From contig LSRY02000041.1 in the NCBI GenBank assembly GCA_001643675.2, forward strand, positions 498,501-562,500: a stretch of DNA of 64,000 nucleotides, read 5' to 3'. Below the pieces are notes generated by a model, which was not told the DNA's origin, ran no database searches, and worked only from the letters and a program-made list of their open reading frames with translations. The translations under genes were made by a program, and so were the position numbers. Origin of the DNA: Monocercomonoides exilis. Its lineage: Eukaryota; Preaxostyla; Oxymonadida; Polymastigidae. Positions 20,106-29,688 of this stretch are shown here, piece by piece (position 1 is the first letter of the stretch; every line of letters begins with the position of its first letter).

Positions 20106-22532
20106 ATGCTATTTGTTTTTCTGGCTTTCACATTTGCAACATCACAAGAATTTGATGAAGGAAAGTCTTATTCAGTTTATGTGAAGCAAAGCGGAAGTGA
20201 CACTAACACTGGCACAGAAATCGGTAAGGAAAGGAAATCATTGAAAAGTGCATATAGTCAGCTGGGAGATGATGAAGCATGTAAGATCTATATTGTGAAT
20301 GACGCAACTGCACTAACTGCACAGCAAACATCATTCTACAAAAATCAAGGAATCACCATTGAAGGAGTTGACAGCAAAGGAACAAAAAATGAAGTTGTAT
20401 CAATTAATTGTGATGTGCATCCAGATGGAGATCTATTTTCTTGTGGTGGAGATACAGAATTCAAATATTTGTCATTCCATTTTCCAACAGTATTATGCAG
20501 AGATAGAGGTTATGCATTAATCAGAGGAACTTCTGGAGAACTGACTATTAAAAATTGTCAATTTATTCGACCACCATCAAATGTGGGAACTGTGGGTTAT
20601 AGCCTTGTGTATATGGAAAGAGGGAATTTAAATATGGATTCAGTGGAGTGCAGTGATGAGAGTCGCACAGTTGTATTTGAAGGTGGAATTTTTTCTTTAG
20701 GCGCTAGAAATACGGTTTCATTAACGAATTTGACTTTGAAAAAAATATCAAGTGACTCTTCAATTGTTTCCATTTTTGGTGAAAATGAAAACAAATTGGA
20801 TGTCTCTTTGAACAACTGCACATTCACTGAATGTCAAACAAATGGTTCTCATTTGTTGTACATTTTGGACAGTAATAGTGAAAGTACATTTACCGTTGGT
20901 GATGCGGGAGTAACGTCTTTTTCTTCATGCAGCAGCAGTGGTCCAAATGGCAAAACAAGTGGAATTTTTTTGGGAATGGGAAGTATTTCATCAGCGTCCC
21001 AATTCAAATGGCCAATAGATGGAAAGAATTTGGTTTTTCAGAATTGCACAGCTTATGATAGTGGCAAAAAGAGAAACACAGGATTGTACATTCATATGAG
21101 AAATGATTCTTTGTTCAAAGATATGGCAGATGCAATGAAGGCAAGTTTTGCAGCAAATTACACAAGGAGAGACAATTCGTGGTTTATTGTAGGGGTTGAT
21201 CAAAATTATAAAGTCTATGATTTTACAAGTTTGTATTTTGATCCACCTCCTCCAAAGCCAGATAATATGACAAGAGCATTTGCGAAGAATGGAGGGAGGG
21301 GAAATGGAATTGATGTTAATTCTGCAATAAACAGCTTGAAGGAAGCTTATGATTTCTTGGAAAAGAGCGGGAAATGTTTTATCGATATTATCAAAACGGA
21401 TGATCCAATCAAAGCACAAGGCATAAGTTTCAGCATCAACAGTGGAATAACAATTGAAGGAGTGAATGACAATGGAGAGGGAAACACAGAAGTTGCAATT
21501 GATTGTGATGTTTCTGTTTCATCAATTCTCTTTTCTTGCCAGAAAACTGTGGAATTCCAGTATCTAGCATTCCAATTCTCTTCAACAGAAAAGAATTGGG
21601 ACTCATTGATCAGTGCTGGATCAGGTTCAATATCACTGAAAATATCAACATGTCGATTTGCCAGAATTGGATCACAATCACAAGAAGGAATGGAATCAAA
21701 TGCGGATGGAGACAGCCCCTTGGAAAGCAGTCTTGTGAGTGTAACATTTGGAAGTGTGGAAATGGACACGGTGAAATGCACAGATGAAACCTCATTTGTG
21801 ACATTCTCATCATCACCATTTTCATTTTCTGGAGCCAGCGAGGTGTCATTGAGTGGAATGGACATCAGCAAAGTGAATGTGGAAAGTGGAGCAGCAATCA
21901 GCATCGATGATGGGATCAATTCATCTTCGAAGGTTTCAATCGAAGGATTGAATGTTCGAGAAGTGAAATCGGAGAAAGGAGCAGCAGCAGGGTTGGATAT
22001 CACCCTCAGTTCAGAAGAATCAAGAGTGGCTATTGGAAGGACAAGCAAATGCTCATTCAAGTCTTGTTCAGCACCAGAAGGGAAATCAGGAGCAATATTC
22101 ATTGACATGCCCAAGGCAACATCGAATCTGCAACTCCCATCAGAACACAACCTGGAGATCGACAGCTCAAACACAGCTGGCTCAAAAACAACTTCTCTGT
22201 TCATCATTGCCCCAGACTTCGAAGAGTTCTGCAAACAAGAAGATGCCTTTGCGTTTGCGAATGACTACGATGAGTCAACATCTGGGTGGATCGAGGGAGC
22301 AATTGATGAAGAATCAGAGCCTGAGGATGTGTATGAGAAGTGTGTGAAAGTGAGACAAGAGAAACTGAAAGATCAAAATAAAAAGAGGAAGGAGGGGACC
22401 ATTGTTGCCATTGTTGTGCCAATTGTTGTTGTGGTTGCAGTTGTGGTGATTGTGATTGTCATTGTTGTTGTGAGGAAAAGGAAATCAAGAAATGAAGAGA
22501 ATAACGGAAAGGAACAAGAAATGAATGATTGA
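20106..22532 (+). CDS. Type I membrane beta-helix (pectin-lyase-like) surface protein
   Basis: The 808-residue product starts at ATG 20106 with a short signal peptide (MLFVFLAFTFATS). A large ectodomain follows, then one membrane helix at about residues 765-789 (Val/Ile-rich) and a short cytoplasmic tail starting RKRKSR and ending in acidic and polar residues. The ectodomain holds two related halves. Both contain ITIEGV, a CDV block, LFSC and EF(K/Q)YL(S/A)F, with short beta-strand coils ending in cysteine (NCTF, NCTAY). This pattern of stacked coils is typical of right-handed parallel beta-helix proteins. The family is expanded in oxymonads and is presumed to act at the cell surface, possibly in binding to gut material or bacteria. 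No catalytic pectin-lyase residues can be recognised. It is a single exon. Confidence 0.75.
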   Translation: MLFVFLAFTFATSQEFDEGKSYSVYVKQSGSDTNTGTEIGKERKSLKSAYSQLGDDEACKIYIVNDATALTAQQTSFYKNQGITIEGVDSKGTKNEVVSINCDVHPDGDLFSCGGDTEFKYLSFHFPTVLCRDRGYALIRGTSGELTIKNCQFIRPPSNVGTVGYSLVYMERGNLNMDSVECSDESRTVVFEGGIFSLGARNTVSLTNLTLKKISSDSSIVSIFGENENKLDVSLNNCTFTECQTNGSHLLYILDSNSESTFTVGDAGVTSFSSCSSSGPNGKTSGIFLGMGSISSASQFKWPIDGKNLVFQNCTAYDSGKKRNTGLYIHMRNDSLFKDMADAMKASFAANYTRRDNSWFIVGVDQNYKVYDFTSLYFDPPPPKPDNMTRAFAKNGGRGNGIDVNSAINSLKEAYDFLEKSGKCFIDIIKTDDPIKAQGISFSINSGITIEGVNDNGEGNTEVAIDCDVSVSSILFSCQKTVEFQYLAFQFSSTEKNWDSLISAGSGSISLKISTCRFARIGSQSQEGMESNADGDSPLESSLVSVTFGSVEMDTVKCTDETSFVTFSSSPFSFSGASEVSLSGMDISKVNVESGAAISIDDGINSSSKVSIEGLNVREVKSEKGAAAGLDITLSSEESRVAIGRTSKCSFKSCSAPEGKSGAIFIDMPKATSNLQLPSEHNLEIDSSNTAGSKTTSLFIIAPDFEEFCKQEDAFAFANDYDESTSGWIEGAIDEESEPEDVYEKCVKVRQEKLKDQNKKRKEGTIVAIVVPIVVVVAVVVIVIVIVVVRKRKSRNEENNGKEQEMND

Positions 22533-23310
22533 TTAAAAAAAGACCTATCATTTATTTTCAAAATCAACATTTGTTCTTGTATTTCTATGTGTATTCATTT
22601 GTATATTGTTATCATGCTTTATTTTTTCTTTTTCAATTTGTTTAACTGTTTTTTTCAAATATATTCTAACCTTGTTTGAAACATATCACCAGATATATTT
22701 CATTATGAATACGAAAAAATACCTAATCCATCTTTTATGTGATTATTGCAGATACAATTATGTATGTTTTTATTAATATGAAGAATTTTCTGTTTCTTTT
22801 GAGAAATCAAGAAAATAACATTTCAAAAAAAATAAATCATATCGATAACAAAAATAGTAATTCTTTTGTTATTGTTTTTAGTTGACAATAATTGTTGAAA
22901 GAAAAAGCACAATAAAAGAATGGATATTTCTTAACAATTGATTATTAAACATAATTTTTTCAACAATTCTTTAAATTTAATCAAAGAAATTAATTAACAG
23001 TCAAAACGAAAAAAATTGAAGATTCTTGTTTTCAAACAGCATCCACATAACTTGAAATTGTTTGTCCAAATAAGCAATCAGGAAAAGAAGAACACAATCT
23101 ATATTAGAATTTCAATCTTTTCTATCAAAGCAAACAATAAAGGAAACAATGACTTTTTTTAAAGAAAAATTGAACGGAGATCTGCAAATGATTCAATTGA
23201 CAGAAATAAACAGTCATCTGATTATTTTGTTTAATCCCTTTTTTCAGAGTTACTAGCAATGCTTGAAAACTGTACTGAAAATGAACAAAACGCACGATCT
23301 GAGAAGTGGA
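22533..23310. other. AT-rich intergenic region
   Basis: About 780 AT-rich bases lie between the surface-protein stop and the left repeat of the DIRS element. No gene or RNA is evident. The 3' end of the surface-protein transcript must lie here. Confidence 0.55.
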
Positions 23311-23368
23311 TATTCGCAATAAAGCGAATCTATGAACGCAAGGAGCAGGTTTACTCCTCAATAATGAG
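23311..23368 (+). repeat. Left inverted terminal repeat of DIRS-like element
   Basis: This is about 58 bases. Its reverse complement matches 28577-28634 with only a few differences, sharing CATTATTGAGGAG, AAACCTGCTCCTTG and TATTGCGAAT. The core is itself a hairpin (AGGAGC-loop-GCTCCT). The outer boundary is uncertain by some bases. Confidence 0.75.
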
Positions 23369-23449
23369 TTTGATCTTTAATTATGGGTGGTTTAAGATCA
23401 TACTTCGCTATCGAATTAACTTCTTTTCATACCATTATCCGCAGTTGAA

Positions 23450-24690
23450 ATGAAGCTAAATCCTGTTAGTATGGCAGACGGTGACAGCGAAGTGAAGACC
23501 GTTGATCTTGTTCATATGCTAAAGAGAGTTGAAAATTGGATTGATGAAGTGTCGAGGAGCGGAGGAGGACTAAGTCACTCTGGAGCAAAAGGAATAATAC
23601 CAACGAGAAAAATGAAGAGGGAACGGCAAGGATGAAGATCTCTGTCGAGACCTAGCGAATCTGAATGGGAAACTAATATTTCAGATATCATTACAAAGAA
23701 GAGACACAGACAACCATTGAGGGGTAGTCGCGTTCGTAATCAGATGAAGAGATGGGACTAAGAGGAAAGCAGCGTGAGCGATTCCTGAATCGCAAAAAAG
23801 CGGGAAGAAGAGCAGGAAAGATCGGAAGACTTTTTGGGAATTTTCCCAGACGAATGGCTGACGCCCAGGATGCAAGCGGGCGAACTGAAGAGATTTATGG
23901 AGTTTTTCAAGGCCAGATCGATCAGAATAAACAATGATATCTTAAACACGTTTATTCCAGAGACGGAAAAGAATTTCTTCACCAGACACACTGATGCGAG
24001 TTGGAACGCCTTAGCGGTGACGGGGGTCACTGCGGAGGGAAGAAAAGATTCCCCAGAAGCCGCTCGGGTTATCGAGCTGCTTCAGCTCGCCCTGGAATCG
24101 GGGTTCGAAGCCGCCAAGGCGATTGCAGCCATTACTACAAGAGAATAATGGAAGATGCACATAGAGGAAGAAGAGAAAGAGCGACTGAGGGGGCTCTTTT
24201 GCGCGTACGCCCTAATAGCAGACTGTATCAGCCGCATAAACTTGCTGAAAGTTATCCCTCAATCAAGCTGGGAGAATGTGAAGTGTTTTCTGGACGGGGG
24301 AATGTCCAAGGACATCCCAGAGAGTTTTAGGAGGCTAGTGGATAGCACCAGCTTTTTTCGTCCAGGGGGGGATGCTCCAGGGTACGGAGCATCCCCCGTT
24401 TCTTCCACAACCTTCGGACTCGCCCCAGTCAGGGGCGTGCGCCCAGGGAAGTACAGCACAGGCAGAAACGCCCAGGGCTTCGCCTATTGACAGTTTCAAA
24501 AACGTGGCTTCGATGGGAGCTTTACAAATTTCAAACAAAGAAGGAGGTCAACACAAACTCGACCGCAACAGGCCCCAGCAACAGCTGGGAGAGCTCCCTC
24601 GTTCACAGTCCCCCTTCCTCCAGCTCCCCCGAGGATACAGGGAGGAACAACAACAAGAACATCTATTGGAACAAACCAATGGACCTAGAA
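23450..24690 (+). pseudogene. Gag-like ORF of DIRS element, five in-frame stops
   Basis: One frame reads from ATG 23450 to about 24690, interrupted by TGA 23633, TAA 23759, TGA 23786, TAA 24146 and TGA 24488. The text on either side of each stop reads as one protein: an N-terminal coiled segment (MLKRVENWIDEVSR), an acidic linker, a helical core (FMEFFKARSIRINNDIL, ARVIELLQLALESGFEAAKA) and a Gly/Pro-rich tail. This helical core followed by a disordered tail is how DIRS gag-like ORFs usually look, but no zinc knuckle is visible. No functional domain can be named with certainty. Confidence 0.55.
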
Positions 24691-25178
24691 GAGAGATACG
24701 CGCTTCGCCGCGAGACAGAGTGAGAAGAGAGAGCCGCGCTTTGTCGCGAGACAGAGATGGACAGAATGCTATCGAATTTCGAAGGAACGACAATGCTAAA
24801 TGGAATCCAATTCAATCGGCACATTGTAACAAGAAGGGAGCCTTTGGGAGATTACGAGAATATCGAAGAGACACTGAGCTCATTCTATCGAGAGAAGAGT
24901 TAAAATCAAGATATCTCGAAAGATCACGAGATGGGAACATTGAGAGAGAACACAGAAGTAAACTTAGTATATCCCCGCAGGACAAGACACAAGAACGATC
25001 GGAGATCCGGGAAGGAGGAAGAGAAGGGAGCCTTGAGAGCTTCTGGGATTGTTATCAAGTTCCAAATTGGGAGTACATTGGAGGTGAGCTCGAAGACAGC
25101 TATTGCAGACATTTTCGAAGGAGAAGGGAATACACAGATGCAGCATGGCCACAAGACGCCAGAATTGAGGAGGAGTGA
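24372..25178 (+). other. Overlapping Arg/Glu-rich open frame
   Basis: An open frame of 268 codons overlaps the end of the gag-like ORF and the start of the RT frame. Its product is rich in Arg, Glu and Ser (repeats of the type SRDRDG and RDRVRRES). DIRS elements commonly have overlapping ORFs, so it could be a real extension of the gag or RT protein. It could also be a chance frame created by purine-rich sequence. Confidence 0.3.
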
Positions 25179-26859
25179 AGCGATTGAACCACTGAGGAAA
25201 CCACTTCCTGGAAGGCTAGTGAACAGGCTGAGTTAGTGGAAGAAGATTGGAGGAGACAAACTAGTGAGCCGTGGTATAAGAGCTCGATGGAAAAGTCCCC
25301 AATCCCCAATCTCATTGGAGGAGAGAAAACACAGACAAGAGTTTCGGTGTACGACGGAGATGATGAACAATTATTTATCCCTCTTGGAGGAGGAATTGAA
25401 GGATGGAGTGGTGAAGCCCATACAGGAGTCGGAGGTGAAGTGGTTCAATCCGACATTCATGGTGATAAAGAAGAACGGAAAGTGGAGAAAGATCCTGGAT
25501 TGCAGAGCTCTAAACGAAAAAGTGCAGGGAAAACACTTCAAGATGGATTCCCAGGAGACAGTGGTGGAACTCCTGGAGGAGAACGACTGGATGACAACTC
25601 TGGACATATCGAGTGCATACCAACATGTCAAAGTGGACGAACAATTCAGTCCCTATCTGTGCTAGAGCTTTCAAAGCCAATGTTTTGCTTTCGTAGGGAT
25701 TCCATTTGGAGCAAAGGAAGCGCGCAGAGTTTTCACGAAGATAATGAGAAGGGCGGAGTCATATATCAGAGAACAGTGGAGAGTGAAGCTAGTGATATAC
25801 CTGGACGACATTCTCCTCATGCATCCAGACAGGGAAGTTTTGAGATCGATCTCACAGGAGATAGCCCAGTTCCTGAGAAATCTGGGCTGGATACTGTCCG
25901 AGGAGAAGCTGAAGTTGGAACCCGCAAGGAGCGTGGAGTTTCTGGGATGGTTGTGGAACTCAGAGAAGATGGAAGTTACGCTCCAGGAGAGGAAGAGAGT
26001 GCTGCTCCTGGAGGATGTGAGAACGTGGATTGTACATGCAAAGAAGAGGAGGAGACAAAAGACGAGGGATTTAGCAGCACTCCTCGGGAGGCTGAATTTT
26101 GTGAGACTGCAACACCCACCTGCGAGCTTGTGGATGAAGCTCATGCAATACGTGCTGAGGTAGGCAATAGCCCGCGGGGGCTGGAAGGGAATCGTGATAG
26201 TCAACCAAATGATTCTGGGAGAATTAACACATCGGAGAAAGACCCTGCGAGAGAACAGACTAAGGAGTCTGAGGAGAAGGAATAGACCAGCAGAGTTAAT
26301 AACGGACGCGTCAGAGCTGGGATGGGGTGCAGCGTTAACAGTACCGAAAGAGAACAAAGAGGAGAAGATATATGTCCATGGAAGTTGGACACCCCGGGAG
26401 AGCACGCTTGCAATCAACAAGAAGGAGTCCAGAGCAGTGTCGAGAACACAAGAGAGAAAGGATGCATGGCTGCAACAGCAGGAGAGAGGCCATATTCGTC
26501 TGAAGACAGACAACATGTCCACGAGTTGGACGATTCAGAAGAAGAGGTGAGCGCTATCGCTCATTCCAACACTGAGAGCATTGGAGAAGAAACTGAACAG
26601 CCTGGACATTACGATACAAACGGAACATCTCCCGGGAGAGCAGAACACGGAAGCAGATGCACTCAGCCGGATGGCGAAAAAGCCGGACTATGCACTGAGG
26701 GGGAAGAAAGTCGCAGAGATAGTACAAACAATCGCACCGAGAACACTAGATACAATTTTGGAACAGATTGCGCCGGTGCCCTGTGGAAGAACTTGGAGAC
26801 TATCCTCTGTGAGAAGGAAGAGAGAGAGTGAGAAACGCAAAAAAACGAGAAAGTACTAG
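24931..26859 (+). pseudogene. DIRS reverse transcriptase-RNase H, interrupted by stops
   Basis: RT copies element RNA to DNA and RNase H removes the RNA strand. All key motifs lie in one frame: WFNPTFMVIKKNGKWRKILD, motif A LDISSAYQHVKVD, motif B PFGAKEA, motif C YLDD (25798-25809), motif D LGWILSEEKL and motif E VEFLGW. RNase H follows with TDASELGWGA, an ESRAV block, LKTDN and EADALSR, so its acidic catalytic set is present. The frame carries TAG 25234, TAG 25663, TAG 26161 and TGA 26548, yet there is no frameshift through about 640 codons. Residues resume the expected family pattern right after each stop, for example GRLVNRLS-stop-WKKIGGDK. It ends at TAG 26857. Confidence 0.88.
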
Positions 26860-27956
26860 TCCACCAGTTCCTGAGAAATATTGGACGGGTGCTGAAAGAG
26901 AAAATGAAGGAAGCGCAGAGGGATCTGACGATTCTGATTCTTCCAGCCTGGCGGGGGCAGACCTGGACCCCGCTGCTGCAGCCTGGGCATTTGATAAAGA
27001 CCCTGGGGACCTTTCAGGAGTGAATGATAACGGGAGCGAATATGAGGAGGGAAGGCTGGAAACTACCCCCAGGAGAGGAAATAAGCGTTATACTGGAGAG
27101 GAAAATATCCAAGGAAGGGACCTCTTTTTTTCAAAAGGAGAATATGTTGAAGCGAAGGATTTATCAGCAGCAATATTAAGAAACCAAAAGAGTGAAAGAG
27201 ACACGTGGAGAGCGCTGCGAAGATTCATGCAATTCCTTGATAGAGAAAGTGTGGATGACACAGTTTTCCTCACATCCAGAGATGCCAGATGGATTATGGC
27301 AGAATTTTCAGAAACTCTATCCAATGCAAATATTTCAAGGGGAGAGATTAACAAAGCTGAACGAAAAGAATTATTGTTTATTAACCTTTTCAGAAGAAAT
27401 TAAGACGAATGGAGAGAAGGCGAGAAAGGTCAAGAGATTAAAATCAATGTGGGATCTCACAATTATCACAAGATGGGAAGAAGCCACAAAGAATTCCATC
27501 AACCCGCATATTCTCCAGAGGAGAGCCCTCGTCCTCACAATGGTTTTTGGGGCTTTAAGGCCATCAGAGCCGGAGAGAATGAGAAGTGATACAACGATAT
27601 TTAAAGATAATTTGGTCCAGACACAAGAACAAACAAAAACATCCAGGGGAGAGACAGTTAAGGTGATTATAAATTGACATCCAAACCCACGTATCGATGC
27701 AGTGTGGGTGCTCCAACGTTGGATGGACTATTCCAAGACGACTTTTAAAGACGAACATGTGTGGTTTGACATTGAAGGGAGAAGGCCTGCAAATTTGCAG
27801 AGAATAAAGGAAGAGTAAACAGATATTCCGAGAGAGAGCGGAAAACAGGAAACATTCACCGTGTACTCGATAAGACATTCAGTGATAACACACTAAGCAA
27901 ATCAAGAAGGTGCAGATTGGAAGGCAATTAATGCGAACGCGAGATGGGCACCAGGT
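26828..27956 (+). pseudogene. DIRS tyrosine recombinase, frameshift and stops
   Basis: Tyrosine recombinases integrate DIRS elements without target duplication. The N-terminal part (26828-27403) has an acidic leader, then the core-binding region (DTWRALRRFMQFLDRE). The catalytic part continues in another frame from about 27390: ALVLTMVFGALRPSE supplies the first Arg, YSIRHSVITH the second Arg region, ARWAP the Trp region and QEYNTV the probable nucleophilic Tyr near 27970. In-frame TGA 27675, TAA 27816 and TAA 27894 interrupt it. The frame change near 27390 could be a real indel or a programmed shift. The first start overlaps the RT-RNase H end. Confidence 0.75.
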
Positions 27957-28468
27957 TTGAGAGTGTCACAGGAATACAATACCGTTTTCTGGTTCAAGAT
28001 ACAAAATTAATCCTGGAGACAATCGGAGGACCAGCACCTCAGAGGAGAGAAGATTACAAGCCAGATAAGAGTGGAGATTCGAAGGAGGGGACGCTGGAGA
28101 TTGCAGAGGCAGATATGAAAGATCGTACCGAGGAATCACCAAAATCTGGTATTGAACAAGGGAGGAAACCTACGAGAAAGCGATCGAAACGAAGAAAGAT
28201 ACAACTGAGTGAAGAAGGAAAAAAAAGTGAAACGGCTCAGTCACGAAGCTCTTCACCCAGACAACCGAGTCGTCAGAGGACACCCCCCATAATCCCCAGT
28301 AACATCAGTGAGCTGGCTGGAGTGTGGGACATAACTCCACGGAAGAAGAGAGGCAAAGATCGGAAGAAACGTAGCGAAAGAAGTATCGGACAAACAGGGA
28401 ATGACACTGAAGAAGAAAGGGCCAAGCCGATGTCGCCTCAAAGATATCCCAAGAGAGGGAGGGAGTAG
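27944..28468 (+). other. Basic C-terminal open frame of the element
   Basis: An open frame of 174 codons overlaps the recombinase end in another frame. It encodes a Lys/Arg/Ser-rich product (RKPTRKRSKRRK, RSSSPRQPSRQR). The composition suggests a nucleic-acid-binding tail or a small accessory protein, but it resembles no domain I can name. It may be chance coding in a purine-rich strand. Confidence 0.25.
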
Positions 28469-28576
28469 AGACAGGTGCCGCACCTTCATCCGCAGTCCCT
28501 CTATTCATCCGCCGCACTTGATCGTGCTAGGAAGGTGGTTTAAGATCACGTGTACAAAGATAGAAGGGATTTCAGA

Positions 28577-28634
28577 CTTCATTATTGAGGAGCAAACCTG
28601 CTCCTTGGATTCCTTTGTTCGCTCTATTGCGAAT
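28577..28634 (+). repeat. Right inverted terminal repeat of DIRS-like element
   Basis: This is the reverse-complement partner of 23311-23368. It contains the hairpin AGGAGCAAACCTGCTCCT. It abuts another inverted copy of a related repeat at 28633-28673, making a composite palindrome of about 97 bases. Confidence 0.75.
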
Positions 28635-29330
28635 TGATAGAACACAGAGAGACAGGATTTGCTCCGAAATAATACGAACGCGGATGGAGAGACGAAACGC
28701 GGATGGGTGTGAAAGAGAGAAACATATTAGGAGGAATATGACGAGAAAAAGGGCGAGATATCCAAGAGAAGAGAGGAGAACCAACCGCCCGAAAGCACAA
28801 GGTTGCACCCACAATGTGGATAGAGATTCATGAAATGAATAAAGAGTTTTAAGTGGGATCCCACTTCCTGAATTGGTGATGAACAAGTGCAAAGAGAACA
28901 GTCAGATCTGTCCATGCAGAGCGCTATGATAGGGTTTGCTCTGTTGGATCAACATAAGAACGGGAGGCAGTGTGTATCACACGCAGTTTTCTTTTCCACG
29001 CCTCGCGAAAGCGAGAGTAGTTTTTCTTTCTGCTCCAAGAATACTCGCCTCACCGGATCCCTGCACGGCCTGCAGGAGAGAGCTCCGAGTGGCAATGTCC
29101 CCTGCCCTCTGTTCTTCGTGATCAAGGCGAAAAGGCGAAGTAGGTGGTGAAGTGAAGCGGACAATTCATAATATTCTTTTTTATAGTTTGAATGTTTTTG
29201 TTTATATTTTCATCTCGCCCATTTTTCCACGTCATTTGGGATATGCCGAAGTTTTTCACTTAAACAACACATAAATCGTAATCAATACTCATTATCTCGG
29301 AGCAAACCTGTCTCACTGCGTTCTGTCAAT
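28633..29330. mobile_element. Short element bounded by related inverted repeats
   Basis: 28633-28673 and 29291-29330 are reverse complements of about 40 bases with a few mismatches. Both share the GGAGCAAA-CCTGTCTC core with the DIRS terminal repeats. The 620 bases between hold a perfect 16-base palindrome (28851-28866) and a G+C-rich 3' part, but no recognisable protein. It may be a deletion derivative of the same family or the internal complementary region of a DIRS element. Confidence 0.5.
28851..28866. repeat. Perfect 16-base palindrome
   Basis: AAGTGGGATCCCACTT is fully self-complementary. It lies inside the short element between two inverted repeats. A binding site or recombination-related signal is possible but not shown. 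Confidence 0.5.
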
Positions 29331-29345
29331 CCTTTTCAATCACCT

Positions 29346-29606
29346 CATTGTTGAATTATTCCATTTTTGAAAATTCTTCAGATAGTGAAAAAAAGAAGAA
29401 ATTCATTCACAAGCAATAGTGAATGAAAAAAAAAATATATCATCTTGTAGCACTTTCACAAAATGAGAGATTGGTTTAAGAAATATTTCTTATTCAAATG
29501 ATGATTGATAAAAAAAAGGAATAAAGAATACTTTATGTTTGATTTAAAAATTGCTTGACATTTCGTTTTAATACACAATTTTATAAAAAAGAAAGTCCAT
29601 TCCAAT

Positions 29607-29652
<46 letters not shown>

Positions 29653-29688
29653 AAAATTGATAACCATAAATTATTATTTCAGTTTTTC
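29346..29688. other. AT-rich region with 43-base T run
   Basis: No gene is visible. A run of 43 T residues spans 29609-29651. TATTTCAG at 29675-29682 resembles a 3' splice site, so the next gene may have a further 5' exon and the T run could sit inside an intron. Confidence 0.4.

Larger units (their letters stand above)
23311..28634 (+). mobile_element. Degenerate DIRS-like (tyrosine-recombinase) retrotransposon
   Basis: A 5.3-kb island, clearly richer in G+C than its flanks, has the module order of DIRS elements: a gag-like ORF, RT fused to RNase H, then a tyrosine recombinase. It is bounded by inverted, not direct, terminal repeats (23311-23368 and 28577-28634). No DDE or retroviral integrase is seen. 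At least 12 in-frame stops interrupt otherwise well-preserved frames, so this copy is probably inactive under the standard code. A direct repeat GGTGGTTTAAGATCA lies near both ends (23386 and 28534). Family assignment rests on the motif set and repeat layout. Confidence 0.85.

Noticed and set aside
23311-29330. LTR retrotransposon (Ty1/gypsy type) identity
   Set aside because: The terminal repeats are inverted, no DDE integrase or protease is seen, and a tyrosine recombinase follows RNase H.
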